A DNA stretch of 64,000 bases from Pseudomonadota bacterium (GCA_018241995.1 JAFECT010000004.1:62001-126000), one strand, 5' to 3'; shown: positions 27,447 through 35,422, counted from the first letter of the stretch. Numbers and translations: made by a program. Notes: generated by a model not told the origin, from the sequence alone.

Positions 27447-28101
27447 GGCGCCGGTCCACCGAATCGGCGCTCAGCAGGCGATCCTCCACCGCCTTCCAGG
27501 CGCGCTCGGCCACCTGTTCCGGCGTAGCGACCGCGTCCAGCACCACGCAGCGGTCAGGAGCGGCGCGCGCGATCTCCAGATAGCCGGCGCGCAGGCGCTC
27601 GTGGAACTCGCGGCCCTTGCTTTCGAAGCGGGCGTCGCCGCCGCGCACGTGGGCGCGTTCCAGGCCGATCTCGACCGGCAGGTCGAAGATCAGCGTCAGG
27701 TCGGGCTGGTCGAGGCCGACGACCGCCTGGTCGATGGATTCGATCACGCTGGAGGGCACGCCGCCGCCCGCCCCCTGATAGGCCCGGCTGGAATCGGAGA
27801 ACCGGTCGCAGACCACCCAAGCGCCGCGCTCCAGCGCCGGGCGGATCACCCGCTCCAGGTGGTCGGAGCGGGCGGCGTACATCAACAGCGCCTCGGCGAC
27901 CGGCGACCAGCGCCCGGCCTCGCCCCGCACCAACAGCTCGCGCAAAGCCTCCGCGCCAGGCGATCCGCCGGGCTCGCGGGTCTGCACCACCTCATGGCCC
28001 AGTGCGCGCAGGCGCTCGGCCAGGCGCGTGGCCTGGGTGGATTTGCCGGCGCCTTCGCCGCCTTCGAGGGTGATGAATTTTCCGCGGGTCACGGCCCGCA
28101 C
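27439..28101 (-). CDS. tmk: Thymidylate kinase
   Basis: Phosphorylates dTMP to dTDP. The 220-residue protein has the P-loop FITLEGGEGAGKSTQATRL, the DR(Y/F)-type motif VVCDRFSDSSRAYQG, and TREPGGSPGAEALRELL, the dTMP-binding segment. The RARxGxD-type lid appears as RGGDARFESKGREFHERLR. The start could be slightly later than MRAVTRGKF. It heads the minus-strand operon; a possible 29-residue small gene lies 55 bp upstream on the same strand. Confidence 0.94.
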   Translation of the reverse strand: MRAVTRGKFITLEGGEGAGKSTQATRLAERLRALGHEVVQTREPGGSPGAEALRELLVRGEAGRWSPVAEALLMYAARSDHLERVIRPALERGAWVVCDRFSDSSRAYQGAGGGVPSSVIESIDQAVVGLDQPDLTLIFDLPVEIGLERAHVRGGDARFESKGREFHERLRAGYLEIARAAPDRCVVLDAVATPEQVAERAWKAVEDRLLSADSVDRRLG

Positions 28102-28156
28102 ATTGGCCGCTTCGCGCCGGAGAGCAAGGGCGTGCGGCGCCTTGGCTGTGGATCGC

Positions 28157-28246
28157 CTAGGCCGTGAAGCCGAAGCCCATGGCCCACAGCACCATCAGAC
28201 GCCACAGGCCGCCCTCGGAGGCGCCGAAAAGATCGTCGTGCAGCAT
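28157..28246 (-). CDS. Possible 29-residue membrane miniprotein
   Basis: The frame ATG(28246) to TAG(28157) encodes a peptide that starts MLHDDLFGASEGG and ends in a hydrophobic, Trp-rich helix (LWRLMVLWAMGFGFTA), long enough to span or lie in a membrane. GAAGGG lies about 8 bases before the ATG, a good ribosome-binding site. It is on the tmk strand, 55 bp upstream of tmk. It was found by reading and has no family I know. The codons look like real coding sequence, but so short a frame can occur by chance. Confidence 0.42.
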   Translation of the reverse strand: MLHDDLFGASEGGLWRLMVLWAMGFGFTA

Positions 28247-28368
28247 GGGCCAGCCCTTCGTCCAGGATCAACCCTACCGCCGCACGCTTGCCGCCCGCTT
28301 AAGCGATACGGTTAAGCCGCTTTCCCCTGTCGCCTCCGCGCATCCGGCTTGCTATGAGCGACGGCTCC

Positions 28369-28458
28369 GGACGGGTGGCCGAGTGGTTTAAGGCAGCGGT
28401 CTTGAAAACCGCCGTGGGTGCGAGCCCACCGTGGGTTCGAATCCCACCCCGTCCGCCA
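28369..28458 (+). tRNA. tRNA-Ser (anticodon UGA)
   Basis: Acceptor stem GGACGGG (28369-28375) pairs with CCCGTCC (28448-28454), followed by G and an encoded CCA (28456-28458). The anticodon arm CGGTCTTGAAAACCG presents TGA. A long variable arm (GTGGGTGCGAGCCCAC) marks a class II tRNA, and the T arm is GTGGGTTCGAATCCCAC. It decodes UCA and, by wobble, other UCN codons. The 250 bp after it, before the next gene, contain no ORF I trust; two GANTC sites are visible there. Confidence 0.97.
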
Positions 28459-28708
28459 CCGGCCTACGCCAAGGCTTCGGGCGGCGGGCCACAGCGTTAA
28501 AGCAAAGCTTGCCTACGCGCAGGCTGCGGAGATCGCTGAGAAAATCGCGATGCACGCTCCGCAATCATGACGATTTTACTGGAGATTATCCACACGAGTC
28601 CTTTGCATAATCGGGCGAGGACTCCGCTTTACACATCACCCGCCCTCGCCTTATCGTCGCAGCACTTGTTGCTTACCCACTTGCATGTTCAATGAGGGAG
28701 CTAACAGG

Positions 28709-29056
28709 ATGCCCGAGAACAAGGACAAGGGGCCCGATCGCCGGACCCTGATCGCAGCAGCAGCCGCGGCCGGCGCCGTGGCGTCACCCCTGGTCGCCCA
28801 GGCGGCCGGCCCAGCCATGGCGCGCAAACCCCCGCCGACCAAGATCCAGGTGGACCTGGGCGGGATTTCCCTGCCCCCGGCCGACGCCGAGGCGTTGCAG
28901 AGCCAAATCCGCCGCGCCGTGCTTGACGCCATCGCGCGCGCCGGGGTCAAGGCGAACGAAGTGCCGCACGGGCTGAATCCGGGCTGGCTCGGCATCGTGG
29001 TGCGCCCGGTGCAGATCCCGCAGGTCCAGGGCGCCAAGACCCACGGCGTCGGCTAG
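28709..29056 (+). CDS. Hypothetical Tat-like secreted protein, first gene of a two-gene cassette
   Basis: Not recognised. 115 residues. The N-terminus (KGPDRRTLIAAAAAAGAVASPLVAQA) has a twin arginine followed by an Ala-rich hydrophobic run, resembling a short Tat signal. The rest has an amphipathic helix (LPPADAEALQSQIRRAVLDAIARAG) and a Pro/Val-rich end (WLGIVVRPVQIPQVQG). ATG 28709 is chosen because GGGAG lies 8 bases upstream; 28685 is also in frame. The TAG stop shares its G with the GTG start of the Cys-rich gene, so the two are coupled. Confidence 0.65.
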   Translation: MPENKDKGPDRRTLIAAAAAAGAVASPLVAQAAGPAMARKPPPTKIQVDLGGISLPPADAEALQSQIRRAVLDAIARAGVKANEVPHGLNPGWLGIVVRPVQIPQVQGAKTHGVG

Positions 29057-29457
29057 TGGATGAAAGCGACAGCCGGCCGGCCCTTTGCCCCAGCGCAAAG
29101 GCCGAGCCCGGCGCCGCGGTCATCGGCGTGCTCGGCCCTGATGGCCGGGTCGGCTATCTGCGCGACTGGCTGGAAATCGACCAGCAGTTCATCGACGACG
29201 TCAGTCGCGAGGGCCGCCCCGAGCAGCGCTACCGGTTCGCCAACAACTGCGTGGAGCACCACTGCGCGCAGTGGGACGGCTGCAAGTGCACGATCATCGA
29301 GCGGGTGTCGGAAGCCCTGACCCCGATCGAGGAGCACAGCCTGCAGCCGTGCGCCATCCGCACCGCCTGTCGCTGGTTCCGTCAGAAGGGCCCGGACGCC
29401 TGCCGTCTGTGCCCGATGGTGATCACCGACACGCGCGACGAGGCCGACGCGGCCTGA
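29056..29457 (+). CDS. Hypothetical cysteine-rich protein, second gene of the cassette
   Basis: Not recognised. 133 residues, GTG start overlapping the previous stop by one base. The last 70 residues hold eight cysteines in two clusters: C65-x4-C70-x5-C76-x-C78 (with H68, H69) and C99-x5-C105-x10-C116-x2-C119. A ninth, C11, is near the start. No signal peptide or membrane segment is seen, so it should be cytoplasmic, where such clusters usually bind zinc or Fe-S. GRVGYLRDWLEIDQQFIDDV precedes the clusters. Coupling to an exported partner suggests a maturation, chaperone or electron-transfer role, which is inference only. Confidence 0.65.
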   Translation: MDESDSRPALCPSAKAEPGAAVIGVLGPDGRVGYLRDWLEIDQQFIDDVSREGRPEQRYRFANNCVEHHCAQWDGCKCTIIERVSEALTPIEEHSLQPCAIRTACRWFRQKGPDACRLCPMVITDTRDEADAA

Positions 29458-29473
29458 GACGCCGGCGTGGCGA

Positions 29474-29956
29474 TCAGCCTGCCGCCGCCGGAACCGGCGG
29501 ACGCGTCGCCCTGCGCCAAAGGTCGAAATTCACGCCGGCGCGGTAGTCGTTCTGCATCTCGGTCGTGAGCACCTCGATCAGCAGGGTGTTCTCGATCCAG
29601 AGTTCGATCACGTCGAAGATGCCGCCGCGCGAGCAGCGCACGGCGCGCCAGCCCTCGCGCGCGCCGATGGCGAGGACCTCCTCGGCCGTCCGGTCGCTCG
29701 CCACGGCGAGGTGGAAGCTGGACAGCGCGCCCTGCCCCGCCTGCGCCTGCGGGTGGCCAGGGGCGCCGCCCTCGCCCGGCGCGATCACCTGGTCGCGCGG
29801 ATAGACCTCCAGCGTGGTCGAACGATCGTCGCCGGCCATGGCCACCCAAGCGCCCGGCCAGGGCGGAAACCGGAACGCCTCGCCCTTCCAGATCTCGGCC
29901 ATGACGCGGGCGACGTGCTCGGGCGCATCGGCGGGGATGGAGGCGTGGAAGATCAT
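29474..29956 (-). CDS. VOC-like hypothetical protein
   Basis: A 160-residue soluble protein that looks like a divergent VOC/glyoxalase fold. SSFHLAVASDRTAEEVLAIGAREGW resembles the second module, and FDVIELWIENTLLIEVLTTEMQNDY ends with a glutamate in the metal-ligand position. The N-terminal PEHVARVMAEIWKGEAFRFPPWP is unusual. Its ATG overlaps the TetR stop by 4 bp, so it is downstream in a TetR-VOC operon and may be regulated by that TetR. Confidence 0.62.
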   Translation of the reverse strand: MIFHASIPADAPEHVARVMAEIWKGEAFRFPPWPGAWVAMAGDDRSTTLEVYPRDQVIAPGEGGAPGHPQAQAGQGALSSFHLAVASDRTAEEVLAIGAREGWRAVRCSRGGIFDVIELWIENTLLIEVLTTEMQNDYRAGVNFDLWRRATRPPVPAAAG

Positions 29957-30582
29957 CGGGCGGTCTCCGGATCGGATGATGTGTGCGGGTTCTTATTTTC
30001 GGCTTCGGCTTTCGCGGCCTCGGCGAGGGTCTTCATGGCCCAGGCGGCGACCTCTCCGGTGCGCTCGGCCTCGACGCCCCAATAGTCCTTGAAAGTCTGC
30101 CAGGCGGGCGCAGAGCCCAGAAGGTGGGCCAGGGCGCAGAGCTCGGTGAAGCGCGGCTCAGGCAGATCGCCCACCGCCTCGGCCACCACCTTGCGGATGC
30201 CGACCTCGCGGGTGGCGTTGATGCGGATGCGGGTCTCGCGGGCCTGTTTCGAGGTCATGACCGCGCGGATCATCGGCTCACGCGCATCCATCAGCGCGAA
30301 GGCTTCGCGCCGACTGGAGAGATAGTCGGCCCAGCTGCGGGTCGAGGTCTCCAGACCCAGGGTCTGCTGGATGCGCGCCCAGAAGGCCTCCAGCATCGCG
30401 TCCTTGGTCGGGAAGTGCCGATAGACAGTGCGCTCGGAAACCCCCGAGGCCTGGGCCACGTCGGCAAAGGTCAGCTCGTCCAGGGCCGCGTCCTGGAGGC
30501 GGCGCTCTACGCCGTCGAGGATCGCCTCGCGGGTGGCGAGGCGGTGACGTTCGTGGAAGCCGGGCTGCGCGGGCACGTTCAC
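29953..30582 (-). CDS. TetR family transcriptional regulator
   Basis: About 209 residues. The N-terminal DNA-binding domain is clear: ATREAILDGVERRLQDAALDELTFADVAQASGVSERTVYRHFPTKDAML split over the TetR helix-turn-helix, ending in the YRHFPTKDAML signature. The ligand-binding domain is not assignable. The likely start is the GTG at 30582 or 30576; no ATG is available before the domain. Two palindromes lie immediately upstream, together with a TTGACA (30618-30613), so the message may be leaderless or very short and the gene autoregulated. Confidence 0.85.
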   Translation of the reverse strand: MNVPAQPGFHERHRLATREAILDGVERRLQDAALDELTFADVAQASGVSERTVYRHFPTKDAMLEAFWARIQQTLGLETSTRSWADYLSSRREAFALMDAREPMIRAVMTSKQARETRIRINATREVGIRKVVAEAVGDLPEPRFTELCALAHLLGSAPAWQTFKDYWGVEAERTGEVAAWAMKTLAEAAKAEAENKNPHTSSDPETAR

Positions 30583-30616
30583 GGCAGTTGAACTGTCACA
30601 TGGCAGTCCAACTGTC
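30583..30616. promoter_or_regulatory. Two tandem TetR operator candidates
   Basis: Two 15-bp imperfect palindromes, GGCAGTTGAACTGTC (30583-30597) and GGCAGTCCAACTGTC (30602-30616), share the form GGCAGT-N3-ACTGTC. They are 19 bp apart centre to centre, roughly two helical turns. They overlap the TTGACA -35 of the tetR gene and sit 55 bp before the divergent dehydratase start, so one regulator could control both directions. Confidence 0.65.
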
Positions 30617-30670
30617 AAGAAGCTGGCCTCCTGCGCTGGCGTCGAGGCTCCGACTGGGCCACAAGGCGGC

Positions 30671-31630
30671 ATGTCCGAAGCCGCGCCGCGCCCCGAACTA
30701 CAGCCTGCCCTCGCCGGGGCGGAGATCGAGGCCGCGCGCCGGCGCATAGCCGATATCGCCATCCGCACGCCGCTGGTGCGGGCGCAGGGCGCAGATGTGC
30801 GCCTGAAGCTGGAGTGCCTGCAGCCCTACGGCTCCTACAAGATCAGGGGCGCGACCAATGTGGTGCGGGCGCGCATCGAGGCGGGCGAGACGGTCGAGGC
30901 CGTGGTCTCGGCCAGCGCGGGCAATTTCGGCCAGGCGGTGGCGGCGGCGGCCAGGGCGCTGGGCCTCCCCTGCCTTATCCATGTCCCTGATGTGGCCGCG
31001 CGGGTGAAGGTCGAGAGCCTGAAGCGGCTGGGCGCCGAGGTGCGCGAGCACCCCTTCGCCGGCTGGTGGGAGATCATGCAGACCCGCGAGACCGGGCTGG
31101 AGGGTGGGACGTTCTTCCACCCCGTCTGCGAGCGCGAGGTGGTGGCGGGCGCCGCGGTGATCGGCGACGAGATCGCCGAGGACTTTCCCGAGGTCGAGAC
31201 CGTGTTCATCCCCATCGGCGGCGGCGGCCTGGCCTGCGGCGTCGCCCAGGGCGTGAAGCTGGCGCGGCCGGATTGCCGGATCGTGGCGGTGGAGACGGAG
31301 GTCTCGACGCCCTTGAAGGCTGCGTTCGAGGCCGGGCGGCCGGTGACGGTGGAGCGCAGGCCCAGCTTCATCGACGGGATGGGGTCGACCGGCGTGCTGG
31401 AGCCGATGTGGCCGCTGCTGCAGCGCTGGATCGACGAGGTGGTGGTGGTGAGCCTTGCCGAGGTCGAAGACGCGATCCGCAAGCTGGCGCGTGAGCAGCA
31501 TGTGGTGACCGAGGGCGCCGGGGCGGCGGCCTATGCGGCGGCGCTGGCGAATGCGCGGCCGAATGCCGTCGCGATCGTGTCGGGCGGGAACATCGACGCG
31601 GGGGTGCTGGCGGACATCTTGAAGGGGTGA
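30671..31630 (+). CDS. PLP-dependent threonine/serine dehydratase-like enzyme
   Basis: A 319-residue fold-type II PLP enzyme. The Schiff-base lysine is in GSYKIRGA, SASAGNFGQAVA binds the carboxylate, and IPIGGGGLACGV is the glycine-rich phosphate loop. VSGGNIDAGVL closes the active site. There is no C-terminal ACT domain, so it is the catabolic or single-domain type. Dehydration of threonine/serine or a related hydroxy-amino acid is likely; racemase activity is also known in this family. It is divergent from tetR across the palindromic operators. Confidence 0.82.
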   Translation: MSEAAPRPELQPALAGAEIEAARRRIADIAIRTPLVRAQGADVRLKLECLQPYGSYKIRGATNVVRARIEAGETVEAVVSASAGNFGQAVAAAARALGLPCLIHVPDVAARVKVESLKRLGAEVREHPFAGWWEIMQTRETGLEGGTFFHPVCEREVVAGAAVIGDEIAEDFPEVETVFIPIGGGGLACGVAQGVKLARPDCRIVAVETEVSTPLKAAFEAGRPVTVERRPSFIDGMGSTGVLEPMWPLLQRWIDEVVVVSLAEVEDAIRKLAREQHVVTEGAGAAAYAAALANARPNAVAIVSGGNIDAGVLADILKG

Positions 31631-31638
31631 AACGCCTC

Positions 31639-31800
31639 ACCTCTCCCGCTTGCGGGAGAGGGGGACCGCGAAGCGGTGGAGAGGGCGCTGACTGGACTGG
31701 CGATCAGGTTCGCTATTGAAACGGCGGCGGGCTTGGCGCGCCCCCTCCACCATCTTCGATGGTCCCCCTCCCCCGTTCGCTGCCGCTCACGGGGGAGGTG
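31639..31800. repeat. Palindromic intergenic repeat of a second type, about 162 bp
   Basis: The left arm starts CACCTCTCCCGCTTGCGGGA and runs to GTGGAGAGGGCGC; the right arm is its complement, from GCGCCCCCTCCACC to CGGGGGAGGTG. Each arm holds two nested hairpins (CTCTCCCGC/GCGGGAGAG and CCGC-GAAGCGG type). It fills the space between two convergent dehydratase genes and could act as a bidirectional terminator. Its sequence is unrelated to the 154-bp repeats. Confidence 0.75.
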
Positions 31801-31803
31801 TGC

Positions 31804-32811
31804 TCACACCAACCCCGCGATCTCATTCCCTCGCGTGACCATCTTGGCGAAGCCCTCGATGTCGATGTTCGCCCCGCAGACGATCAGGCCGACGCGCTTG
31901 CCGCGCAGTTCCTCGTTCAGCGGGCCGAACAGGGCGGCGGTGGTGGCCGCGCCCGCGGGCTCTACGGCCAGCTTCATCTCACGGAACAGCACCGCCATGG
32001 CTTCGAACAGGTTGTCGTCGTCGACCAGGCAGAGCTTGTCCACGTTCTGCTGGCACAGGCCGAAGCTGTAGGGCAGCGAGTACGGCGGGCCCAGGCTGTC
32101 GGCGACCGTGGTCACCGGCAGGGCCTTGACCGGCTCACCCGCGGCGAAGCTGCGGGTCATGGAGTCCGCGCCCACGGGCTCCACGCCATAGACCTTGCAG
32201 TCGGGCTGCAGCTGCTTGAACACCGAGGAGATGCCGGCGCACAGGCCCCCGCCGCCCACCGGCACGATCAGGGCGTCAAGCGGCCCGGCCTGTTCGGAGA
32301 ACTCCAACGCGATGGTGCCGGTGCCGGCGGCCACGTTCGGCCCCTCGAACGGGTGGATGAAGGCCCTGCCCTCCTGCGCCGCGATCTCCTCGGCCAGGGC
32401 GAACGCCTCGGCGCCGGTGGGCGCGGTCAGCACCTCGGCGCCTAGAGCCTTGGCGCGGGCCACGCGCGCCGGGTTGGCGCTGGCCATCATCACCACCTTC
32501 GCCGAGACGCCCATGGCCTTGGCGGCATAGGCCACCGCGATGGCGTGGTTGCCGGCGCTGCAGGCGGTGACACCCTTGGCCAGGTCTTCCGGCTTCAGCA
32601 TCGACAGCGAGTTGACGGCCCCCCGCGCCTTGAAGGTGCCGGTGTGCTGGAACAGCTCCAGCTTCAGCACCACCTCGGTGTCGTCGCCGACCCGGGCCGA
32701 GAGCTCGCGCCCGCGCCAGGTGTGGATGGGCGTGCGGACCACGTGCGGGCCGATGCGGGCCAGCGTATCGCGGACGGCTTGGATCGAGGGGGGAACGGCG
32801 TCGTAGGCCAT
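31804..32811 (-). CDS. Threonine/serine dehydratase-like PLP enzyme
   Basis: A 335-residue fold-type II PLP enzyme. HTGTFKARGAVNSL carries the PLP lysine, ACSAGNHAIAVAYAAK the substrate loop, and VPVGGGGLCAGISSV the phosphate-binding loop. VEPAGAATTAALFG and LIVCGANID complete the family pattern. It has no ACT domain. It resembles threonine ammonia-lyase or serine racemase types and is distinct from the nearby convergent paralogue at 30671-31630. An M20 peptidase gene lies 12 bp upstream, suggesting a peptide or amino-acid catabolic unit. Confidence 0.83.
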   Translation of the reverse strand: MAYDAVPPSIQAVRDTLARIGPHVVRTPIHTWRGRELSARVGDDTEVVLKLELFQHTGTFKARGAVNSLSMLKPEDLAKGVTACSAGNHAIAVAYAAKAMGVSAKVVMMASANPARVARAKALGAEVLTAPTGAEAFALAEEIAAQEGRAFIHPFEGPNVAAGTGTIALEFSEQAGPLDALIVPVGGGGLCAGISSVFKQLQPDCKVYGVEPVGADSMTRSFAAGEPVKALPVTTVADSLGPPYSLPYSFGLCQQNVDKLCLVDDDNLFEAMAVLFREMKLAVEPAGAATTAALFGPLNEELRGKRVGLIVCGANIDIEGFAKMVTRGNEIAGLV

Positions 32812-32823
32812 GGGGGGAAGCTC

Positions 32824-34257
32824 CTACTCTCTGGCGCTCATAGCCTTCATCAGGCGGTAGGTGAACTCCACGCCCTCATAGAACTGCGGAATGCGGATGC
32901 GTTCGTCGCGGCCGTGGGCGCGCACGTCGTCGAGGTCGCCCCAGATCGAGCTCGTGCCGTAGGAGGGGATGCCGACGGCGCGGCTGTGCACCGAGTCCGA
33001 CGCGCCGGCGTCCATCGAGGGCGTGATGATCACGCCCGGCCACATGCCGTGGATGGTCGCCTCCAGCCGCGCCATGACCTTCGGGTCGGGCACGGTCTCT
33101 CCGCTGGGCTTGACCGGCGCTGTCAGCGACACCTTCACCTCGGGATCGCCGATGGCGGCGACCAGGCGCTGGCGCGTCTCCTCGACCGTCTCGCCGGGGA
33201 TCAGGCGGCACTGGACGATGGCCTGGGCGTGCTGGGGCAAGGCGTTTTCGGCATGGCCGCCGCTCAGCTGGGTGGCCACACAGGTGGTGCGCAGCAGGGC
33301 GTTCAGGTCCTCGCGCTTCGCCAGCCGATCGGCGGCGATCGGGTCGGGCGTGGCGGCGGCGACGGCCAGCATGTCCGCACGGGTCTGGCCGGACTCGAGC
33401 TCGGCGTTGCCTTGCAGATAGCCCCGGTTGGTGGCGGTCACGTGCAGCGGGAAGCGATAGGCCTCGACGCGGTCCAGCGCGTGGCTGAGCTGGTAGATGG
33501 CGTTGTCGGGCCTGGGCAGGGAGCTGTGCCCGCCCCTGTTGACGGTATCGAGCGCAAAGGTGGCGTAGAGCTTCTCGCTGGTCTGGATGCCGTAGGAGAC
33601 CCGCTTGCCGGCCAGCAGGCCGCCGCCGCCCGAATCCGGATTGAAGACAATCGAGGCGTCGACCAGGTCGCGGTGCGACTTCAGAAGCCAATCCACGCCG
33701 TTGGCGTCGCCCTGCGCCTCCTCGTCGGCGGTGAAGGCCACGATGATGTCGCGGTCGGGGACGAAACCCTCGCGCTTCATGCGGATCAGGCTCTCGATCA
33801 GGGCTGCGTCGTCGCCTTTGATGTCCGACGTGCCGCGGCCGTAGAAGAAGCCGTCCTTCTCGATCAGCTTGAACGGATCGACCGTCCAGTCCTCCGGCTT
33901 CGCCTCGACCACGTCCAGGTGGCAGATGAACAGGATCGGCTTGCCCAACCCCTTGCCGCGCAGGCGCACGACGGTGTTGCCTTTGGTCGGGTGGTCGGCC
34001 GGGGCCAGCACCTGCACGTCCGACGCCGCGTAGCCCGCTTCGCGCAGCCGTTTGGCCACCGCTTCGGCCGCGACGGTCGAGCCGTGGGCGTGGGTGGAGT
34101 TGATCTCGATCAGCTCCTTCAGGAGATCGCGGGCCAGCGCCTGATCGACGGGGGGCGGTACGGGCGGGCTTGTGATCTTGGCGGGCGCTGGGCCCTTGGC
34201 CTCGGCCGCACCTGCCGCCATCAAGGCCGCGCTGGCGGCGATCACTAGAACCCTCAT
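32824..34257 (-). CDS. Secreted M20 family metallopeptidase
   Basis: A 477-residue exported zinc peptidase. The start at 34257 gives a signal peptide (MRVLVIAASAALMAAGAAEA) and has GGGAGGG 6 bases upstream. Catalytic blocks are LFICHLDVVEAKPEDW (zinc His and Asp), YGRGTSDIKGDDAALIESL (bridging Asp) and VAFTADEEAQG (general base Glu and zinc Glu). The dimerisation domain follows (NRGGHSSLPRPDNAIYQL). It likely removes residues from peptides or acyl-amino acids in the periplasm. The dehydratase downstream would handle released Ser/Thr, an inference from position. Confidence 0.87.
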   Translation of the reverse strand: MRVLVIAASAALMAAGAAEAKGPAPAKITSPPVPPPVDQALARDLLKELIEINSTHAHGSTVAAEAVAKRLREAGYAASDVQVLAPADHPTKGNTVVRLRGKGLGKPILFICHLDVVEAKPEDWTVDPFKLIEKDGFFYGRGTSDIKGDDAALIESLIRMKREGFVPDRDIIVAFTADEEAQGDANGVDWLLKSHRDLVDASIVFNPDSGGGGLLAGKRVSYGIQTSEKLYATFALDTVNRGGHSSLPRPDNAIYQLSHALDRVEAYRFPLHVTATNRGYLQGNAELESGQTRADMLAVAAATPDPIAADRLAKREDLNALLRTTCVATQLSGGHAENALPQHAQAIVQCRLIPGETVEETRQRLVAAIGDPEVKVSLTAPVKPSGETVPDPKVMARLEATIHGMWPGVIITPSMDAGASDSVHSRAVGIPSYGTSSIWGDLDDVRAHGRDERIRIPQFYEGVEFTYRLMKAMSARE

Positions 34258-34321
34258 CGACATCCCTCCCCGGACTGCGCGCGCAGACAAGGCCGCGCCG
34301 TGGTGCGCGTCAATCGCCAAG

Positions 34322-35422
34322 TCAGTCTCGGCGACCCTTCGCGAACTCCGCCAGGCGCTCCGCGAGGTCCGAGAGGTTGCGGTTGAAGGCCTCCAGCCCG
34401 TAGGCCAGGCCGAAGATCTGCTCCAGCAGCTCGAAGCTGAGAGCGCCGGGCGGAACCTCCTTCTCCAGGGCGCCGAACGCCTCGCGGAAGGCGGCGAAGC
34501 CGGCGGTCAGGTCGGGTTTGGCGGGCTCGGCTTGTTCGGCCAGCGCCTTGGCCAGGTCGCGCAGGGCCTCGGCCTGGGCGTCGAGCAGGGCCGCAGCCGG
34601 TTCGGCCAGGCGCGCGGCGACCTCCGGCGGCCAGCCGTGCGAGGAGGCGCGGCCGATCATCACGATGTCGCTCCTCAGCCGCCACAGGCTGCGCGGTATG
34701 GCGTCCGGCGCGCGGCCGCTGGACAGCCGTACGCGGGTCTCGCGCCGGGCCTCTCCCGTGGATGTCTCGATCGCGTTCAGCGCTGCGCGGATGCGCGCGT
34801 GCAGCGGCGTAAGAGCCGCCTCGGTCTGTTCGCCGCGCAGGCGCATGGCGTGCAGGGTCTGCAGCTCGGCCAGATCGCCCATCGCCGCCTGCGCCTTGGC
34901 GGAGACCTGGTCGCGGGCGCGGGGCGGCAGGACGAACAGGGTGACCAGCACGCCGATCACGCTGCCGACGGCGATCTCGGCCACGCGCAGGCCAGCGGCC
35001 TCGAGCGTGCCCTCGCGCGTGGCGGCGCTGCCGACCAGCATGATCACGGCGGTGACGGGCGCGATCTTGAGGCTCGGCCGCAGCGAGGCGGCGACGCTGA
35101 GCAGGCCCACCGACAGGGTCAGGGCCAAGCCCTCGCCCCAGGCGGTCTGCGGGCGCGCGACGGCTGCGATCCCGCCGACAAGGGCGCCCACGCCGGTGCC
35201 GACCAGCCGGTCGCGCGACGCCGCCAGCGTGCCCCCGATCGAGGTCTGCACCACCACGATCGCGGTGATCACCGCCCAGTAGCCTTGCGGCAGGTTCAGC
35301 GCCGTGGCCAGGAAGAAGCTGACCGCAGCGGCCGTGCCGACCCTCAAGGCGTGACGAAGCTCGGCGCGGCGCTTCAGGAACAGCGCGACGAATGGGCTCC
35401 TGGGGCGGTCGGGCTCAGCCAT
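34322..35422 (-). CDS. FUSC family inner-membrane protein
   Basis: A 366-residue protein with an N-terminal bundle of about six hydrophobic segments (residues 20-160, including VGTAAAVSFFLATALNL and GYWAVITAIVVVQTSIGGTL). A cytoplasmic helical C-terminal half follows. The arrangement SIGGTLAASRDRLVGTGVGALVGG is typical of the FUSC/aromatic-acid-exporter (AaeB, YccS) superfamily. It may export aromatic or organic acids. It lies downstream of the erythromycin-esterase-like gene with an 8-bp overlap. The aromatic operon further upstream is separated from it by that gene. Confidence 0.78.
   Translation of the reverse strand: MAEPDRPRSPFVALFLKRRAELRHALRVGTAAAVSFFLATALNLPQGYWAVITAIVVVQTSIGGTLAASRDRLVGTGVGALVGGIAAVARPQTAWGEGLALTLSVGLLSVAASLRPSLKIAPVTAVIMLVGSAATREGTLEAAGLRVAEIAVGSVIGVLVTLFVLPPRARDQVSAKAQAAMGDLAELQTLHAMRLRGEQTEAALTPLHARIRAALNAIETSTGEARRETRVRLSSGRAPDAIPRSLWRLRSDIVMIGRASSHGWPPEVAARLAEPAAALLDAQAEALRDLAKALAEQAEPAKPDLTAGFAAFREAFGALEKEVPPGALSFELLEQIFGLAYGLEAFNRNLSDLAERLAEFAKGRRD

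Noticed and set aside
28164..28391. 75-codon frame on + running into tRNA-Ser
   Set aside because: It overlaps the tRNA acceptor end and D arm, has no ribosome-binding site and no coding character.
28459..28708. tRNA-Ser 3' region as an integration (att) site with the following cassette as an island
   Set aside because: No direct repeat of the tRNA end, no integrase, and the following genes have host-like composition.
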